Assembly (NCBI GenBank): GCA_905215775.1
Contig: CAJMRM010000057.1
Coordinates: forward strand, 1 to 18,463
Length of the DNA stretch: 18,463 nucleotides
Origin: an uncultured bacterium
GTDB taxonomy: Bacteria; Bacillota; Clostridia; Lachnospirales; Lachnospiraceae
Direction of reading: 5' to 3'
Below are positions 7,101-14,595 of the stretch, one piece after another (position 1 is the first letter of the stretch; each line of letters starts with the position of its first letter). A program made the translations under genes and the position numbers. The notes beneath the pieces were generated by a model. The model ran no database searches, was not told where the DNA came from, and saw only the letters and a list, made by a program, of their open reading frames with translations.

Positions 7101-8081
7101 ATGTCACAAGAAGTATTACTCAGCGTAAAAGACTTACGCACAGAATTTTTCTCCAGCAAGACCAGCAGTGTGACTGCGATCAAGGACGTTTCCTTCGACA
7201 TGTACCGCGGGGAGGTCCTGGGCCTGGTGGGAGAGTCCGGCTGCGGAAAGAGCGTTACGTCTTTATCCATTATGCAGTTATTAAAGGATACTCCAGGTAA
7301 GATCACCAACGGTTCCGCTGTTCTGGACGGCGTAAACCTGGTTGAGGCCACGGACGCCCAGATCCGCGATATCCGAGGCGGCAAGATGAGCATGATCTTC
7401 CAGGAGCCCATGTCTGCGTTGAATCCATCCATGCGTATTGATAAGCAGATGGTCGAGACCATCCGTCTGCATCAGGATATGACCAAAGAGCAGGCGCTGG
7501 CCCATGCGGCAGATATGTTAAAGAAGGTTGGTATCCCTGACCCGGCCCGGGTATTAAAAAACTACCCGCACCAGTTATCCGGCGGTATGAGCCAGCGTGT
7601 CATGATCGCCATGGCACTGAGCAACGATCCGGAGCTGCTAATCGCCGACGAGCCGACTACCGCTCTGGACGTGACCATCCAGGCCCAGATCCTGGACCTG
7701 ATGAAAAAGCTCCAGAAGGAGGACGGTTCCAGTATCCTGCTGATCACCCATGACCTGGGCGTAGTGGCAGAGATGTGTACCCGTGTGATCGTTATGTATG
7801 CCGGTAAGATTGTGGAGATGGCACCGGTGGAAAAGCTGTTTGCCACTCCGTCCCACCCCTATACCCAGGGACTGATCGCTTCCGTGCCGAAATTAGGCTC
7901 GGGCGTAAAAGTGCTTCCCAGCATTCCGGGCAGTGTTCCGGATCTGGCTTCCATGCCGACCGGCTGCCGTTTTGCACCGCGCTGTAAGTATGCGACCGAC
8001 AAGTGCAGAGAGCAGGAACCGGAGCTTTTGGATATCAGTGAAGACCAGAAGTGCAGATGCTGGCGGACACAGGAAGGGTAA
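7101..8081 (+). CDS. Dipeptide/oligopeptide ABC transporter ATP-binding protein (DppD/OppD type)
   Basis: A 326-residue cytosolic ATPase energising the peptide importer. Walker A GESGCGKS is at 44-51, the Q-loop FQEPMSALNPS near 100-110, the ABC signature LSGGMSQR at 159-166, Walker B LLIADE at 179-184 and the switch histidine at His217 (THD). The C-terminal oligopeptide-transporter extension starts near residue 253 (PYTQGLIASVP). It carries a cysteine cluster, Cys289, Cys295, Cys302 and Cys318/Cys320, in the arrangement seen in DppD-type proteins reported to hold a [4Fe-4S] cluster. AAGGAG precedes the start. Its end precedes the next ATPase start by only 11 bases. It pairs with that protein as a heterodimer. 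Confidence 0.94.
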   Translation: MSQEVLLSVKDLRTEFFSSKTSSVTAIKDVSFDMYRGEVLGLVGESGCGKSVTSLSIMQLLKDTPGKITNGSAVLDGVNLVEATDAQIRDIRGGKMSMIFQEPMSALNPSMRIDKQMVETIRLHQDMTKEQALAHAADMLKKVGIPDPARVLKNYPHQLSGGMSQRVMIAMALSNDPELLIADEPTTALDVTIQAQILDLMKKLQKEDGSSILLITHDLGVVAEMCTRVIVMYAGKIVEMAPVEKLFATPSHPYTQGLIASVPKLGSGVKVLPSIPGSVPDLASMPTGCRFAPRCKYATDKCREQEPELLDISEDQKCRCWRTQEG

Positions 8082-8092
8082 GGAAACAGATT

Positions 8093-9067
8093 ATGGAAAA
8101 GAACGTAATTCTTTCATTAAAAAATGTATCTAAGACTTTCCCGGTGGGAAAATCTCTGTTAGGCAGACCGACGAAGTTCGTCCATGCCGTAAATGATGTA
8201 AGCTTTGACGTTTACGAAGGCGAGACCTTCTCCATCGTAGGCGAGTCCGGCTGTGGAAAGTCCACCACCGGACGTCTGATCAACCACCTTCTGATCCCGG
8301 ATTCCGGCGAGATCTGGTTCCAGGGAAAAGAGATCTCCCATATCTCCCAGGATGAGATGCGTCCCATCCGTAAGGATATGCAGATGATCTTCCAGGACCC
8401 GGCGGGAAGCTTAAACCCCCGTATGAGAGTTTCTGAGCTGATCGAGGAGCCTCTTCTGATCCACACAGACATGAGCGCAGAGGAACGGGCAAAGATCGTA
8501 AACAACCTGTTAAAGATCGTTGGTCTGAGCGATAAGCATGCCAGCCGGTATCCCCATGAGTTCTCCGGCGGACAGAAGCAGAGGATCGGAATTGCCCGTG
8601 CCCTTACGGTGAATCCCCATCTGGTGATCGCCGACGAGCCGATCTCCGCTCTGGACGTTTCCATCCAGGCGCAGGTATTAAACCTGCTCCATAAGCTCCA
8701 GGAGGAGTACAAGCTGACATACGTATTTATCTCCCATGACCTTTCCGTTGTGGAGATGATCTCTGACCGTATTGCCGTTATGTATCTGGGCTTTGTGGTG
8801 GAGACTGCTCCCAAGGAGATGCTGTACAAGAATCCGCTGCATCCCTATACCGAGGCTCTGCTGTCTGCGGTTCCGATCCCGGATCCGACGCTCCATAAGG
8901 AGAGGATCATCCTGGAGGGAGATATCCCGTCCACCATCAACCTTCCCAAGGGCTGTCCCTTCGCTGCACGGTGTAAGAAATGCAAGCCGGAATGCTTAGA
9001 GCAGAGACCGGAGAGAGTTGAGGTTGAGCCGGGCCACTTTGTAGCATGTCATCTTTATAAGAAATAG
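8093..9067 (+). CDS. Dipeptide/oligopeptide ABC transporter ATP-binding protein (DppF/OppF type)
   Basis: A 324-residue partner ATPase. Walker A GESGCGKS lies at 50-57, the Q-loop FQDPAGSLNPRMR near 100-112, the ABC signature FSGGQKQR (Phe in place of the usual Leu, common in DppF) at 157-164, Walker B LVIADE at 177-182 and the switch histidine at His215. The C-terminal extension has Cys288, Cys294, Cys297, Cys301 and Cys319. An ATG at 8051 would overlap the upstream gene. The start at 8093 is better because it has an AAGGA site (GGTAAGGAAACAG) and a family-like beginning. Together with the preceding four genes it completes a full importer. Confidence 0.94.
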   Translation: MEKNVILSLKNVSKTFPVGKSLLGRPTKFVHAVNDVSFDVYEGETFSIVGESGCGKSTTGRLINHLLIPDSGEIWFQGKEISHISQDEMRPIRKDMQMIFQDPAGSLNPRMRVSELIEEPLLIHTDMSAEERAKIVNNLLKIVGLSDKHASRYPHEFSGGQKQRIGIARALTVNPHLVIADEPISALDVSIQAQVLNLLHKLQEEYKLTYVFISHDLSVVEMISDRIAVMYLGFVVETAPKEMLYKNPLHPYTEALLSAVPIPDPTLHKERIILEGDIPSTINLPKGCPFAARCKKCKPECLEQRPERVEVEPGHFVACHLYKK

Positions 9068-9102
9068 ACTGGTAAATTCAGAAAAACAAGGAGACTGATA
9101 AA

Positions 9103-9861
9103 ATGAATAAACCGTTAATTGAAGCATGTGTGGACTCCTACCAGTCCTGCGTGAACGCATGGAAGGGCGGCGCTGACAGACTTGAGCTCTGCGCCCACTT
9201 AGCCATCGGCGGCTGCACGCCGTCCCCGTTCGTATTCCGTCAGGTGATGGAGGACTGCGACCACATTAAAGCAAATATCCTGATCCGTCCCCGCTTCGGC
9301 GACTTCCTTTATACAGAGAAGGAAATGGAATTAATGTGCGACGAGATCCGCATGTTCCGCCTTCTGGGAGCCAACGGCGTTGTGATCGGCGCTTTAACTC
9401 CCGACGGAGATCTGGATATGGAAAAAATGAAACGGATGATGGACTGCGCAGGCGGAATGGATGTTACGCTCCACCGTGCCTTCGATATGACCAGAGATCC
9501 CATGGAGACACTGGAGAAAGCCATTGAGCTGGGCTGCAAAACGATCCTTACCTCCGGCCAGCAGAGCGATGTGGTTGCCGGTAAGGACCTGTTAAAGGAC
9601 GTATATGCGGCAGCTGCAGGCCGGATCGATATCATGGCTGGCTGCGGCGTTAAAAAATGGAACATCCAGGAAGTCCATGACCATACTGGAATCGTAGTTT
9701 TCCATACCACAGGAAGAAAGGGCGCCTTAGACAGCGGCATGAAGTACAGAAAGAGTACGGTTGCCATGGGACTTCCCACCCTTTCCGAGTATGAGATCTG
9801 GGAGACAGACGAGCAGGAATTCAGAGAGTGCGCAGAGATTGTGCATTCCTTTGGTAAATAA
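9103..9861 (+). CDS. cutC: CutC-family TIM-barrel protein (so-called copper homeostasis protein)
   Basis: A 252-residue cytosolic protein covering the whole CutC family. Family motifs are clear: EACVDSYQSC (7-16), GGADRLELC (22-30), GGCTPS (36-41), IRPRFGDF (61-68, where most members read RPRGGDF), VTLHRAFD (121-128), LTSGQ (149-153) and IMAGCGV (177-183). The copper-homeostasis label comes from older E. coli genetics. The biochemical activity is not established and should not be taken as shown here. It lies 35 bases after the importer ATPase gene with an AAGGAG site, so it is probably part of the same transcript. That suggests a role in handling an imported compound. Several Cys residues are present, but no classic copper-binding motif is obvious. 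Confidence 0.9.
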   Translation: MNKPLIEACVDSYQSCVNAWKGGADRLELCAHLAIGGCTPSPFVFRQVMEDCDHIKANILIRPRFGDFLYTEKEMELMCDEIRMFRLLGANGVVIGALTPDGDLDMEKMKRMMDCAGGMDVTLHRAFDMTRDPMETLEKAIELGCKTILTSGQQSDVVAGKDLLKDVYAAAAGRIDIMAGCGVKKWNIQEVHDHTGIVVFHTTGRKGALDSGMKYRKSTVAMGLPTLSEYEIWETDEQEFRECAEIVHSFGK

Positions 9862-9879
9862 GATCCCCGGAGGGCAGGA

Positions 9880-9919
9880 GGAAAAGGCAGGTTCTTTTGG
9901 AAATGGACTTGCCTTTTCC
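9880..9919 (+). other. Intercistronic stem-loop between cutC and the transglutaminase-like gene
   Basis: GGAAAAGGCAGGT (9880-9892) pairs with ACTTGCCTTTTCC (9907-9919) over 13 positions with one G-U pair, across a 14-base loop. The right arm is followed by CTTGCGC rather than a T-run, so it is not a standard terminator. It is more likely a processing or mRNA-stability element inside the operon. Confidence 0.55.
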
Positions 9920-9952
9920 CTTGCGCAAAACCAATAGACAGGAGAGAACCCA

Positions 9953-12508
9953 ATGATGTTTACAGAAAAAGCAATGAAAGCGGCAGAAGAAAAATTCAGC
10001 CGTCTGTTAGAAAAAGCGGGAGAGAAGAAAAGAGAAGAAATCCTCTCCAGACTGGCCCAGGCAGAAAAGACCGAAAGCGCCGATGTGATCGCCGCTATCA
10101 AATGGATCTATGCCAACAGCCCTTTAAGTGATCTGGCAAACTATGATTTTGAGATCTTCCAGTCCTGCGCAGAGCACGGCGTATTCTTAAGAGGGAATTC
10201 TCCGTTTGCCAAGGAGCTTCCGGAGGATATTTTCTTAAATTATGTGCTTCATGTGCGTGTCAACGAGGAGGAGCTCTGCGACTGCCGTAAGTTCTTCTAT
10301 GGACTGCTGGCAGACCGCGTCAACAGCCTTTCCATGCATGACGCCATCATCGAGGCCAATTACTGGAACGCAGAGAACGTGATGTACCAGGCCACCGACG
10401 GCCGTACCATTTCCGCCCTGGGTGCCTATTACTCTGCCTATGGACGCTGCGGAGAGGAGTCTGCCTTCGGCGTAAACGTATACCGTGCCATCGGTATCCC
10501 CGCAAGACAGATCTACACACCGCGCTGGGCTCACTGCGACGACAACCATGCCTGGGTGGAGGTCTACTGCGACGGCGCATGGCATTTCCTTGGTGCCTGC
10601 GAGCCGGAGGAGGTATTAAATAAGGGCTGGTTTACTAACGCTGCCAGCCGCGCCATGCTGATCCACAGCCGCTGCTTCGGCGAGATCAGCGGAGAGGAGA
10701 TCATCTCCAAGGTGGGAATGGCTTCTTTCCTGAATAATCTGAAATTATATGCAGTTACAAAATATCTGAAGGTCTGCGTAAAGGACGAGGCCGGAAAGCC
10801 GGTACAGGGCGCCCAGGTGGGCTTTGGAATCTTAAACTATTCCAATTTCTTTGATGCTGCCATCATGGACACCGACGAAAACGGCTGCTGCGGTCTGACC
10901 TGTGGCCTGGGAACCATGCACATCCATGTAAAGAAGGACGGCGTATTCTGCGAGCGCCTGGTCTATACGCCGGATGTGGATACCGTGGAGATCGTTTTAA
11001 AGAATGAGCCGGTGAACTATGATACCTGGGAGCACTTTGTTTCTGTTGCACCCAAGGATCAGATCGTCAACGGCGCAAAGCCCACGGAAGCACAGAAAGA
11101 GTTGGGCATGAAGAAGACCGACGCTGCCAACAAAAAGCGTGAGGCCAGGGTAGCTGCCATGTTTGACGCAAAAAAGGCAAAGGCCATTGTGGACAAATAC
11201 GGATACAGCCAGGAGATTTATGAGCTTCTGTTTGAGAGCCGCAGCAACGTGACCCGTCTGGAGGAATTTTTAGAGGATGAGACCTTCTCTGCCCATGCAA
11301 AGGAGATGCTGCTTCTGACACTTTCCAAAAAGGACAGGAGAGATGTGGATCCGGAGGTATTAAAGGAGGCTCTGGCCCTCACAAAGGATTACTCCTTTGA
11401 GGATGAGGATCTGTTCTACCAGTATGTAGTATGCCCGCGTGTGTTCAACGAGCCCCTGAGAAAGAACCGCCAGTTCATTCTGGATTTCTTCACAGAGGAG
11501 GAGAAGGCCGGCTTCCGCAAGGATCCCAGATCTGTATGGGAGTATATCAATAAGGAGATCGCCTTCAACCCGGATATTGAATACGGCCAGATCGTGACCC
11601 GTCCAGTGGGCGCTTTGACCGTAAAGAACGGAAACCAGCGGTCCAAGAAGATCCTGTTTGTGGCCATCTGCCGCGCTCTGGGAATCGTTTCCAGAGTGAA
11701 CCCCATCAACGAGCTGGCAGAGGTTTACGAGGACGGCCGCTTCGTTCCGGTGGAGATCTTAGATAAGGGCAGCAGCGCCATCGTATTCCAGAAGGGAGAA
11801 GGCGAAAACTGGGCATACTTCCCGGACTTTGCCGTGGGTCAGCTGGTGGACGCCGGTTACCAGACCCTGGATCTGGAAAATGAGAAGTGGGACGGCAATG
11901 AGCTGAAGATCACGGTTCCTGCCGGACAGTACAAGGTCATCACCGATAATCGTCTGCCCAACGGAAATATCTTTGCCAGCCAGTACATTTTTGTGGTGGG
12001 CGAGGGAGAGACGAAGACTGTGAAGCTGGAGAAATACCATGCAGACCTGGCCGATATGCTGGACAACTTTACCCTGGACGAGTTCAAGGTATCTGATGAA
12101 AACGGCAATCCGGTCAAGGGAAGCGAGCTCACAAAGAATCCGGCTGTGCTCATGTGGTTAGAGCAGGGCAAGGAGCCCACAGAGCATATCTTAAACGAAA
12201 TGCTGGAGCAGGAGGCTGACTTCCAGAATCTGCCCGCCGATATCATCTTTATGGTAAAAGACAAGGCAGCCCTGGAAAACGCCAAGCTGACCAAGGTTCT
12301 CAATACCTTCCCGAGGATCCGCGTTCTTTACGACACCTTCGTTCCCAATGTGGAGACCTTAGCCCGCAGAATGTATGTGGATCCGGAGAAGCTTCCTCTG
12401 ATCATCGTCACCACGAAGGAGCTGAATGCCGTTTACGCATGCAGCGGCTACAACGTAGGAAGCGGCGACATGTTAGTAAAGATCTGCAGAAACTTTGCAG
12501 GAAAATAA
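9953..12508 (+). CDS. Multidomain transglutaminase-like protein with a C-terminal thioredoxin-like domain
   Basis: An 851-residue protein with no signal peptide or membrane segment, so probably cytosolic. Residues 1-130 are mostly helical. A transglutaminase-like (papain-fold) core spans about 140-225 with the likely nucleophile Cys166 (GRCGEES) and His199 (DDNHAWVEVY). The usual third acidic position reads Gly214, with Glu217 and Glu219 nearby. A beta-rich segment (about 270-350, GKPVQGAQVGFG) resembles a carboxypeptidase-regulatory/Ig-like fold. Residues about 525-600 look like a second, degenerate transglutaminase-like unit (KKILFVAICRALGIVSRVNP) with Asn561/Gln562 where a Cys is expected. 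Residues about 728-850 look thioredoxin-like without CxxC. The start has AGGAG eight bases upstream. It is the last gene of the importer operon. Such folds can be proteases, amidases or crosslinkers, and the reaction here is unknown. Confidence 0.8.
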   Translation: MMFTEKAMKAAEEKFSRLLEKAGEKKREEILSRLAQAEKTESADVIAAIKWIYANSPLSDLANYDFEIFQSCAEHGVFLRGNSPFAKELPEDIFLNYVLHVRVNEEELCDCRKFFYGLLADRVNSLSMHDAIIEANYWNAENVMYQATDGRTISALGAYYSAYGRCGEESAFGVNVYRAIGIPARQIYTPRWAHCDDNHAWVEVYCDGAWHFLGACEPEEVLNKGWFTNAASRAMLIHSRCFGEISGEEIISKVGMASFLNNLKLYAVTKYLKVCVKDEAGKPVQGAQVGFGILNYSNFFDAAIMDTDENGCCGLTCGLGTMHIHVKKDGVFCERLVYTPDVDTVEIVLKNEPVNYDTWEHFVSVAPKDQIVNGAKPTEAQKELGMKKTDAANKKREARVAAMFDAKKAKAIVDKYGYSQEIYELLFESRSNVTRLEEFLEDETFSAHAKEMLLLTLSKKDRRDVDPEVLKEALALTKDYSFEDEDLFYQYVVCPRVFNEPLRKNRQFILDFFTEEEKAGFRKDPRSVWEYINKEIAFNPDIEYGQIVTRPVGALTVKNGNQRSKKILFVAICRALGIVSRVNPINELAEVYEDGRFVPVEILDKGSSAIVFQKGEGENWAYFPDFAVGQLVDAGYQTLDLENEKWDGNELKITVPAGQYKVITDNRLPNGNIFASQYIFVVGEGETKTVKLEKYHADLADMLDNFTLDEFKVSDENGNPVKGSELTKNPAVLMWLEQGKEPTEHILNEMLEQEADFQNLPADIIFMVKDKAALENAKLTKVLNTFPRIRVLYDTFVPNVETLARRMYVDPEKLPLIIVTTKELNAVYACSGYNVGSGDMLVKICRNFAGK

Positions 12509-12521
12509 GCTGGAACCATAC

Positions 12522-12535
12522 AAAAGATATCTTTT
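12522..12535. other. 14-bp perfect palindrome
   Basis: AAAAGATATCTTTT is a perfect dyad 13 bases after the stop of the transglutaminase-like gene. It could be a protein-binding site or chance. No gene begins near enough downstream to assign a target. Confidence 0.35.
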
Positions 12536-12574
12536 CGTTTACAATAAAGCTGTTTAGGCTATATTGCAGAAGGG

Positions 12575-12614
12575 AAAAGGCACTGACGGAGAAAACACCT
12601 GTCAGTGCCTTTTT
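12575..12614 (+). terminator. Rho-independent terminator of the peptide-transporter operon
   Basis: AAAAGGCACTGAC (12575-12587) pairs perfectly with GTCAGTGCCTTTT (12601-12613) across a 13-base loop. The right arm ends in five T residues (12610-12614). It lies 66 bases after the last stop codon of the operon and is a convincing terminator. The A-run on the left arm means that it could also work on the other strand. Confidence 0.88.
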
Positions 12615-12649
12615 GCTGACCTGGGTTTGCAGCAGTCCCAGAGGAACGA

Positions 12650-12688
12650 AAGCCGTTTTGCCTGAGCAGAACGGCTTGAGCATTTTTT
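12650..12688. terminator. Second stem-loop with a T-run
   Basis: AAGCCGTTTTGC (12650-12661) pairs with GCAGAACGGCTT (12666-12677) at 11 of 12 positions across the loop CTGA. Six T residues follow at 12683-12688 after a five-base gap. It may be a backup terminator. Confidence 0.5.
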
Positions 12689-12721
12689 CAGTTTTTCATG
12701 GCCTGTGCCGGTCTGAGGCAG

Positions 12722-12781
12722 TTGCCCATCTATTGTTATTAGATGCGGCAAACACAAAAGTGTCAATTTTCTGGCACTTTT
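12722..12781. other. Two further adjacent stem-loops
   Basis: TTGCCCATCTA (12722-12732) pairs with TAGATG (12740-12745) and, past one bulged base, GGCAA (12747-12751). Then AAAAGTGTCA (12756-12765) pairs with TGGCACTTTT (12772-12781) across ATTTTC with one G-U pair. The second could terminate transcription on either strand. Their role is unclear. Confidence 0.45.
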
Positions 12782-13083
12782 CCTATTTTTAATGTTTGAT
12801 TTTTTATCCTGCTGTCTGTTCCGGGAACCGTTTACCTTATGTTTTTCCCTGCTTATGAACAGAACGCTGTCTTGAATGCTTTCCTCGATTGGTCATCGCT
12901 GTATCCATTAACAGCACATTGCCAGCCGCCAGCGCTGCCCAGCTCTCTGGGAGATGCACATTTGCAGGAGCCGCAGTCCATATCCCAGGGACTTCCAGAA
13001 GCCTTAACGGCTCCGAAACCCAGTGCAGATCCCGGAGAGCGGGGCGGCGCGTTCCAGGCGGACATGAGAAAAAATATTCCCCA
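12782..13083. other. Gene-poor stretch without a recognised product
   Basis: I see no convincing gene here. Reading frames of about 80-120 codons are open on both strands, for example minus 12853-13194 and plus 12889-13248. They overlap each other, lack good ribosome binding sites and resemble no family I know. The second half is GC-rich like coding DNA, so it may be a decayed gene, an intergenic repeat or a structured RNA. I cannot tell which. Confidence 0.4.
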
Positions 13084-13112
13084 TTGAAATCCCACCTCAA
13101 ACTTGATATAGT
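13084..13112 (+). promoter_or_regulatory. Predicted promoter for the dut operon
   Basis: TTGAAA (13084-13089) and TATAGT (13107-13112) are 17 bases apart. Transcription would start near 13119, leaving a leader of about 105 bases before the dut ATG at 13226. That leader contains a GC-rich stem around 13160-13178 (CCCC-TGCC / GGC-GGGG). Confidence 0.5.
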
Positions 13113-13225
13113 AGAATCCAGCACGGATTTCCCCCGATCCATCCACGGGTCGGAGAAGGCCCCTGCCGCAGGCGGGGGGTGCTTGAATGGTCATAAAATA
13201 TCAGACAGGAGAAGATTCCAGAATA

Positions 13226-13738
13226 ATGAAAAGAATCGCAAAATTTGAAAAAATATCCTTTGAACAATTTGAAAAAGACTGGAGCTCGGAGCATCCCGGC
13301 GACTGCACGGACCGGATCCGGGAGATCTATGATTCCATCCGCCTTCCAAAGCGGGCAACCACCGGCTCCGCCGGGTATGATTTTTTTGCTCCGGCAGACT
13401 TTTCCCTGGAGCCCGGCCAGGGAGTAAAGATCCTGACGGGAATCCGCGCCCGGATCGACGATGGCTGGGTCCTTAAGCTCTATCCCAGAAGCGGACTGGG
13501 CTTTAAATACCGTCTCCAGCTCAATAACACGGTGGGGATCATCGATAGCGACTATTACGGCTCCGACAACGAGGGCCATATCCAGATCAAGCTGACCAAC
13601 GACAGCCGGGAGGGGAAGCGTTTGGAGGTAAAGGCCGGCACAGGCTTTGCCCAGGGGATCTTCCTGGAATACGGGATCACCGTGGATGACGAGACGACGG
13701 AGGAGAGAAACGGCGGCTTTGGCAGCACCACCCGGTAG
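13226..13738 (+). CDS. dut: dUTP diphosphatase (trimeric dUTPase)
   Basis: A 170-residue dUTPase, which hydrolyses dUTP to dUMP and pyrophosphate, keeping uracil out of DNA and supplying the dTMP route. The five trimeric-dUTPase motifs are visible: SAGYDFFAP (48-56), YPRSGLG (86-92), GIIDSDY (104-110) with the catalytic-type Asp, GTGFAQGIF (138-146) and the C-terminal arm RNGGFGSTT (161-169). It is about 25-30 residues longer than a minimal dUTPase owing to an N-terminal extension (1-37, KRIAKFEKISFEQFEKDW), a form I associate with Lachnospiraceae. The start at 13226 is preferred over an in-frame ATG at 13187 because AGGAGA lies about 13 bases before it and the family opens with MKRIAKFEK. 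It heads a run with the TPR lipoprotein and hflX. Confidence 0.92.
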   Translation: MKRIAKFEKISFEQFEKDWSSEHPGDCTDRIREIYDSIRLPKRATTGSAGYDFFAPADFSLEPGQGVKILTGIRARIDDGWVLKLYPRSGLGFKYRLQLNNTVGIIDSDYYGSDNEGHIQIKLTNDSREGKRLEVKAGTGFAQGIFLEYGITVDDETTEERNGGFGSTTR

Positions 13739-13812
13739 AGGACCGGAGACGGCGGACAGGGAAGCTCCCGCAGGCGGCTGTCTTCCAATGCCGGAGAATG
13801 GGGAGGAACAGG

Positions 13813-14586
13813 ATGCACAGATTCAATAGATATTTAAAACCGCTGGCGGTTCTGGCAGCGGCAGTCCTTCTTGCGGGCTGCGGCAGAGTCACAGAGGAGG
13901 AGCTGGCGGCCAGGGAGAATGGGATCGCCCTGTTGGAGAGCGGCGATCATGAGGGCGCCCTGGACCAGTTTGAAGCTTTGATCCAGGACACAGACCGGGT
14001 CACAGCGTTTGAGGTGGATGTCCTCAAGTACCGGGCAGAGGCCGAATATGGTCTTGAGGACTATGGAGCTGCCGCCCACACCTATGATATCCTGAGCCAG
14101 ATCGATGAGGAACGGGCCGAATACGGGTATTTTGCTGCTCTGTGCCTGGCAAAGGCCGGAGATCCCGACGGGGCCTGGGAAAGGCTGGAGCAGGGAAAGG
14201 CCCTGGATCCGGCAGGAGAGGCCCCGGGCTATACAGAGGCCATGACGGCTGTGGGAGGGGCATACCTGGATTCCGGCAGCCATGAGCGGGCGGATGCGGT
14301 CTATGCGGAGCTGATCCAGTCTGGGAAGGCCGGCACAGCCGTATATAACCGTCTGGCGCTGGCAGAAATGAAGGCGGGGGATTATGAAACGGCCCTTGGG
14401 TATTGTGAGACTGGTCTGGCCCTTTCGGACCGGACGGCAGTTCGGGAGCTGAGGTTCAACCAGGCCGTCTGCCTTGAATATATGGGCCAGTACCAGAAGG
14501 CCCTGGAGCTGTTCCAGGCCTATACGGAGGAGTTTGGAAGCGATGAAGAGGCGGAGCACGAGATCGCCTTTCTGAAAACGAGATAG
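13813..14586 (+). CDS. TPR-repeat lipoprotein
   Basis: A 257-residue predicted lipoprotein. From the ATG at 13813 the signal peptide runs through PLAVLAAAVLLAGC, with the lipobox LAGC and lipidated Cys23. The remainder is helical and built of tetratricopeptide-like repeats, for example ENGIALLESGDHEGALDQFEALI, YNRLALAEMKAGDYETALGY and FNQAVCLEYMGQYQKALELF. Such proteins act as protein-protein scaffolds on the outer face of the membrane, and no specific partner can be named. The start at 13813 has GGGAGG six bases upstream. The in-frame ATG at 13798 does not have a proper site. The gene follows dut by 74 bases. Its stop codon overlaps the ribosome binding site of hflX, so these two are translationally linked. 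Confidence 0.85.
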   Translation: MHRFNRYLKPLAVLAAAVLLAGCGRVTEEELAARENGIALLESGDHEGALDQFEALIQDTDRVTAFEVDVLKYRAEAEYGLEDYGAAAHTYDILSQIDEERAEYGYFAALCLAKAGDPDGAWERLEQGKALDPAGEAPGYTEAMTAVGGAYLDSGSHERADAVYAELIQSGKAGTAVYNRLALAEMKAGDYETALGYCETGLALSDRTAVRELRFNQAVCLEYMGQYQKALELFQAYTEEFGSDEEAEHEIAFLKTR

Positions 14587-14595
14587 GAGTATTGC

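Noticed and set aside
9103..9861. Treating cutC as evidence for a copper-resistance locus
   Set aside because: No copper ATPase, chaperone or copper regulator is nearby. The gene sits in a peptide importer operon, and the family's copper role is not well established.
12853..13194. 113-codon minus-strand frame in the gap before dut
   Set aside because: There is no family resemblance and no good ribosome binding site, it overlaps other equally open frames, and it would overlap the likely dut promoter.
13097..14559. Minus-strand frames opposite dut and the TPR lipoprotein (160 and 241 codons)
   Set aside because: Both are antisense to well-supported genes with signals on the plus strand.
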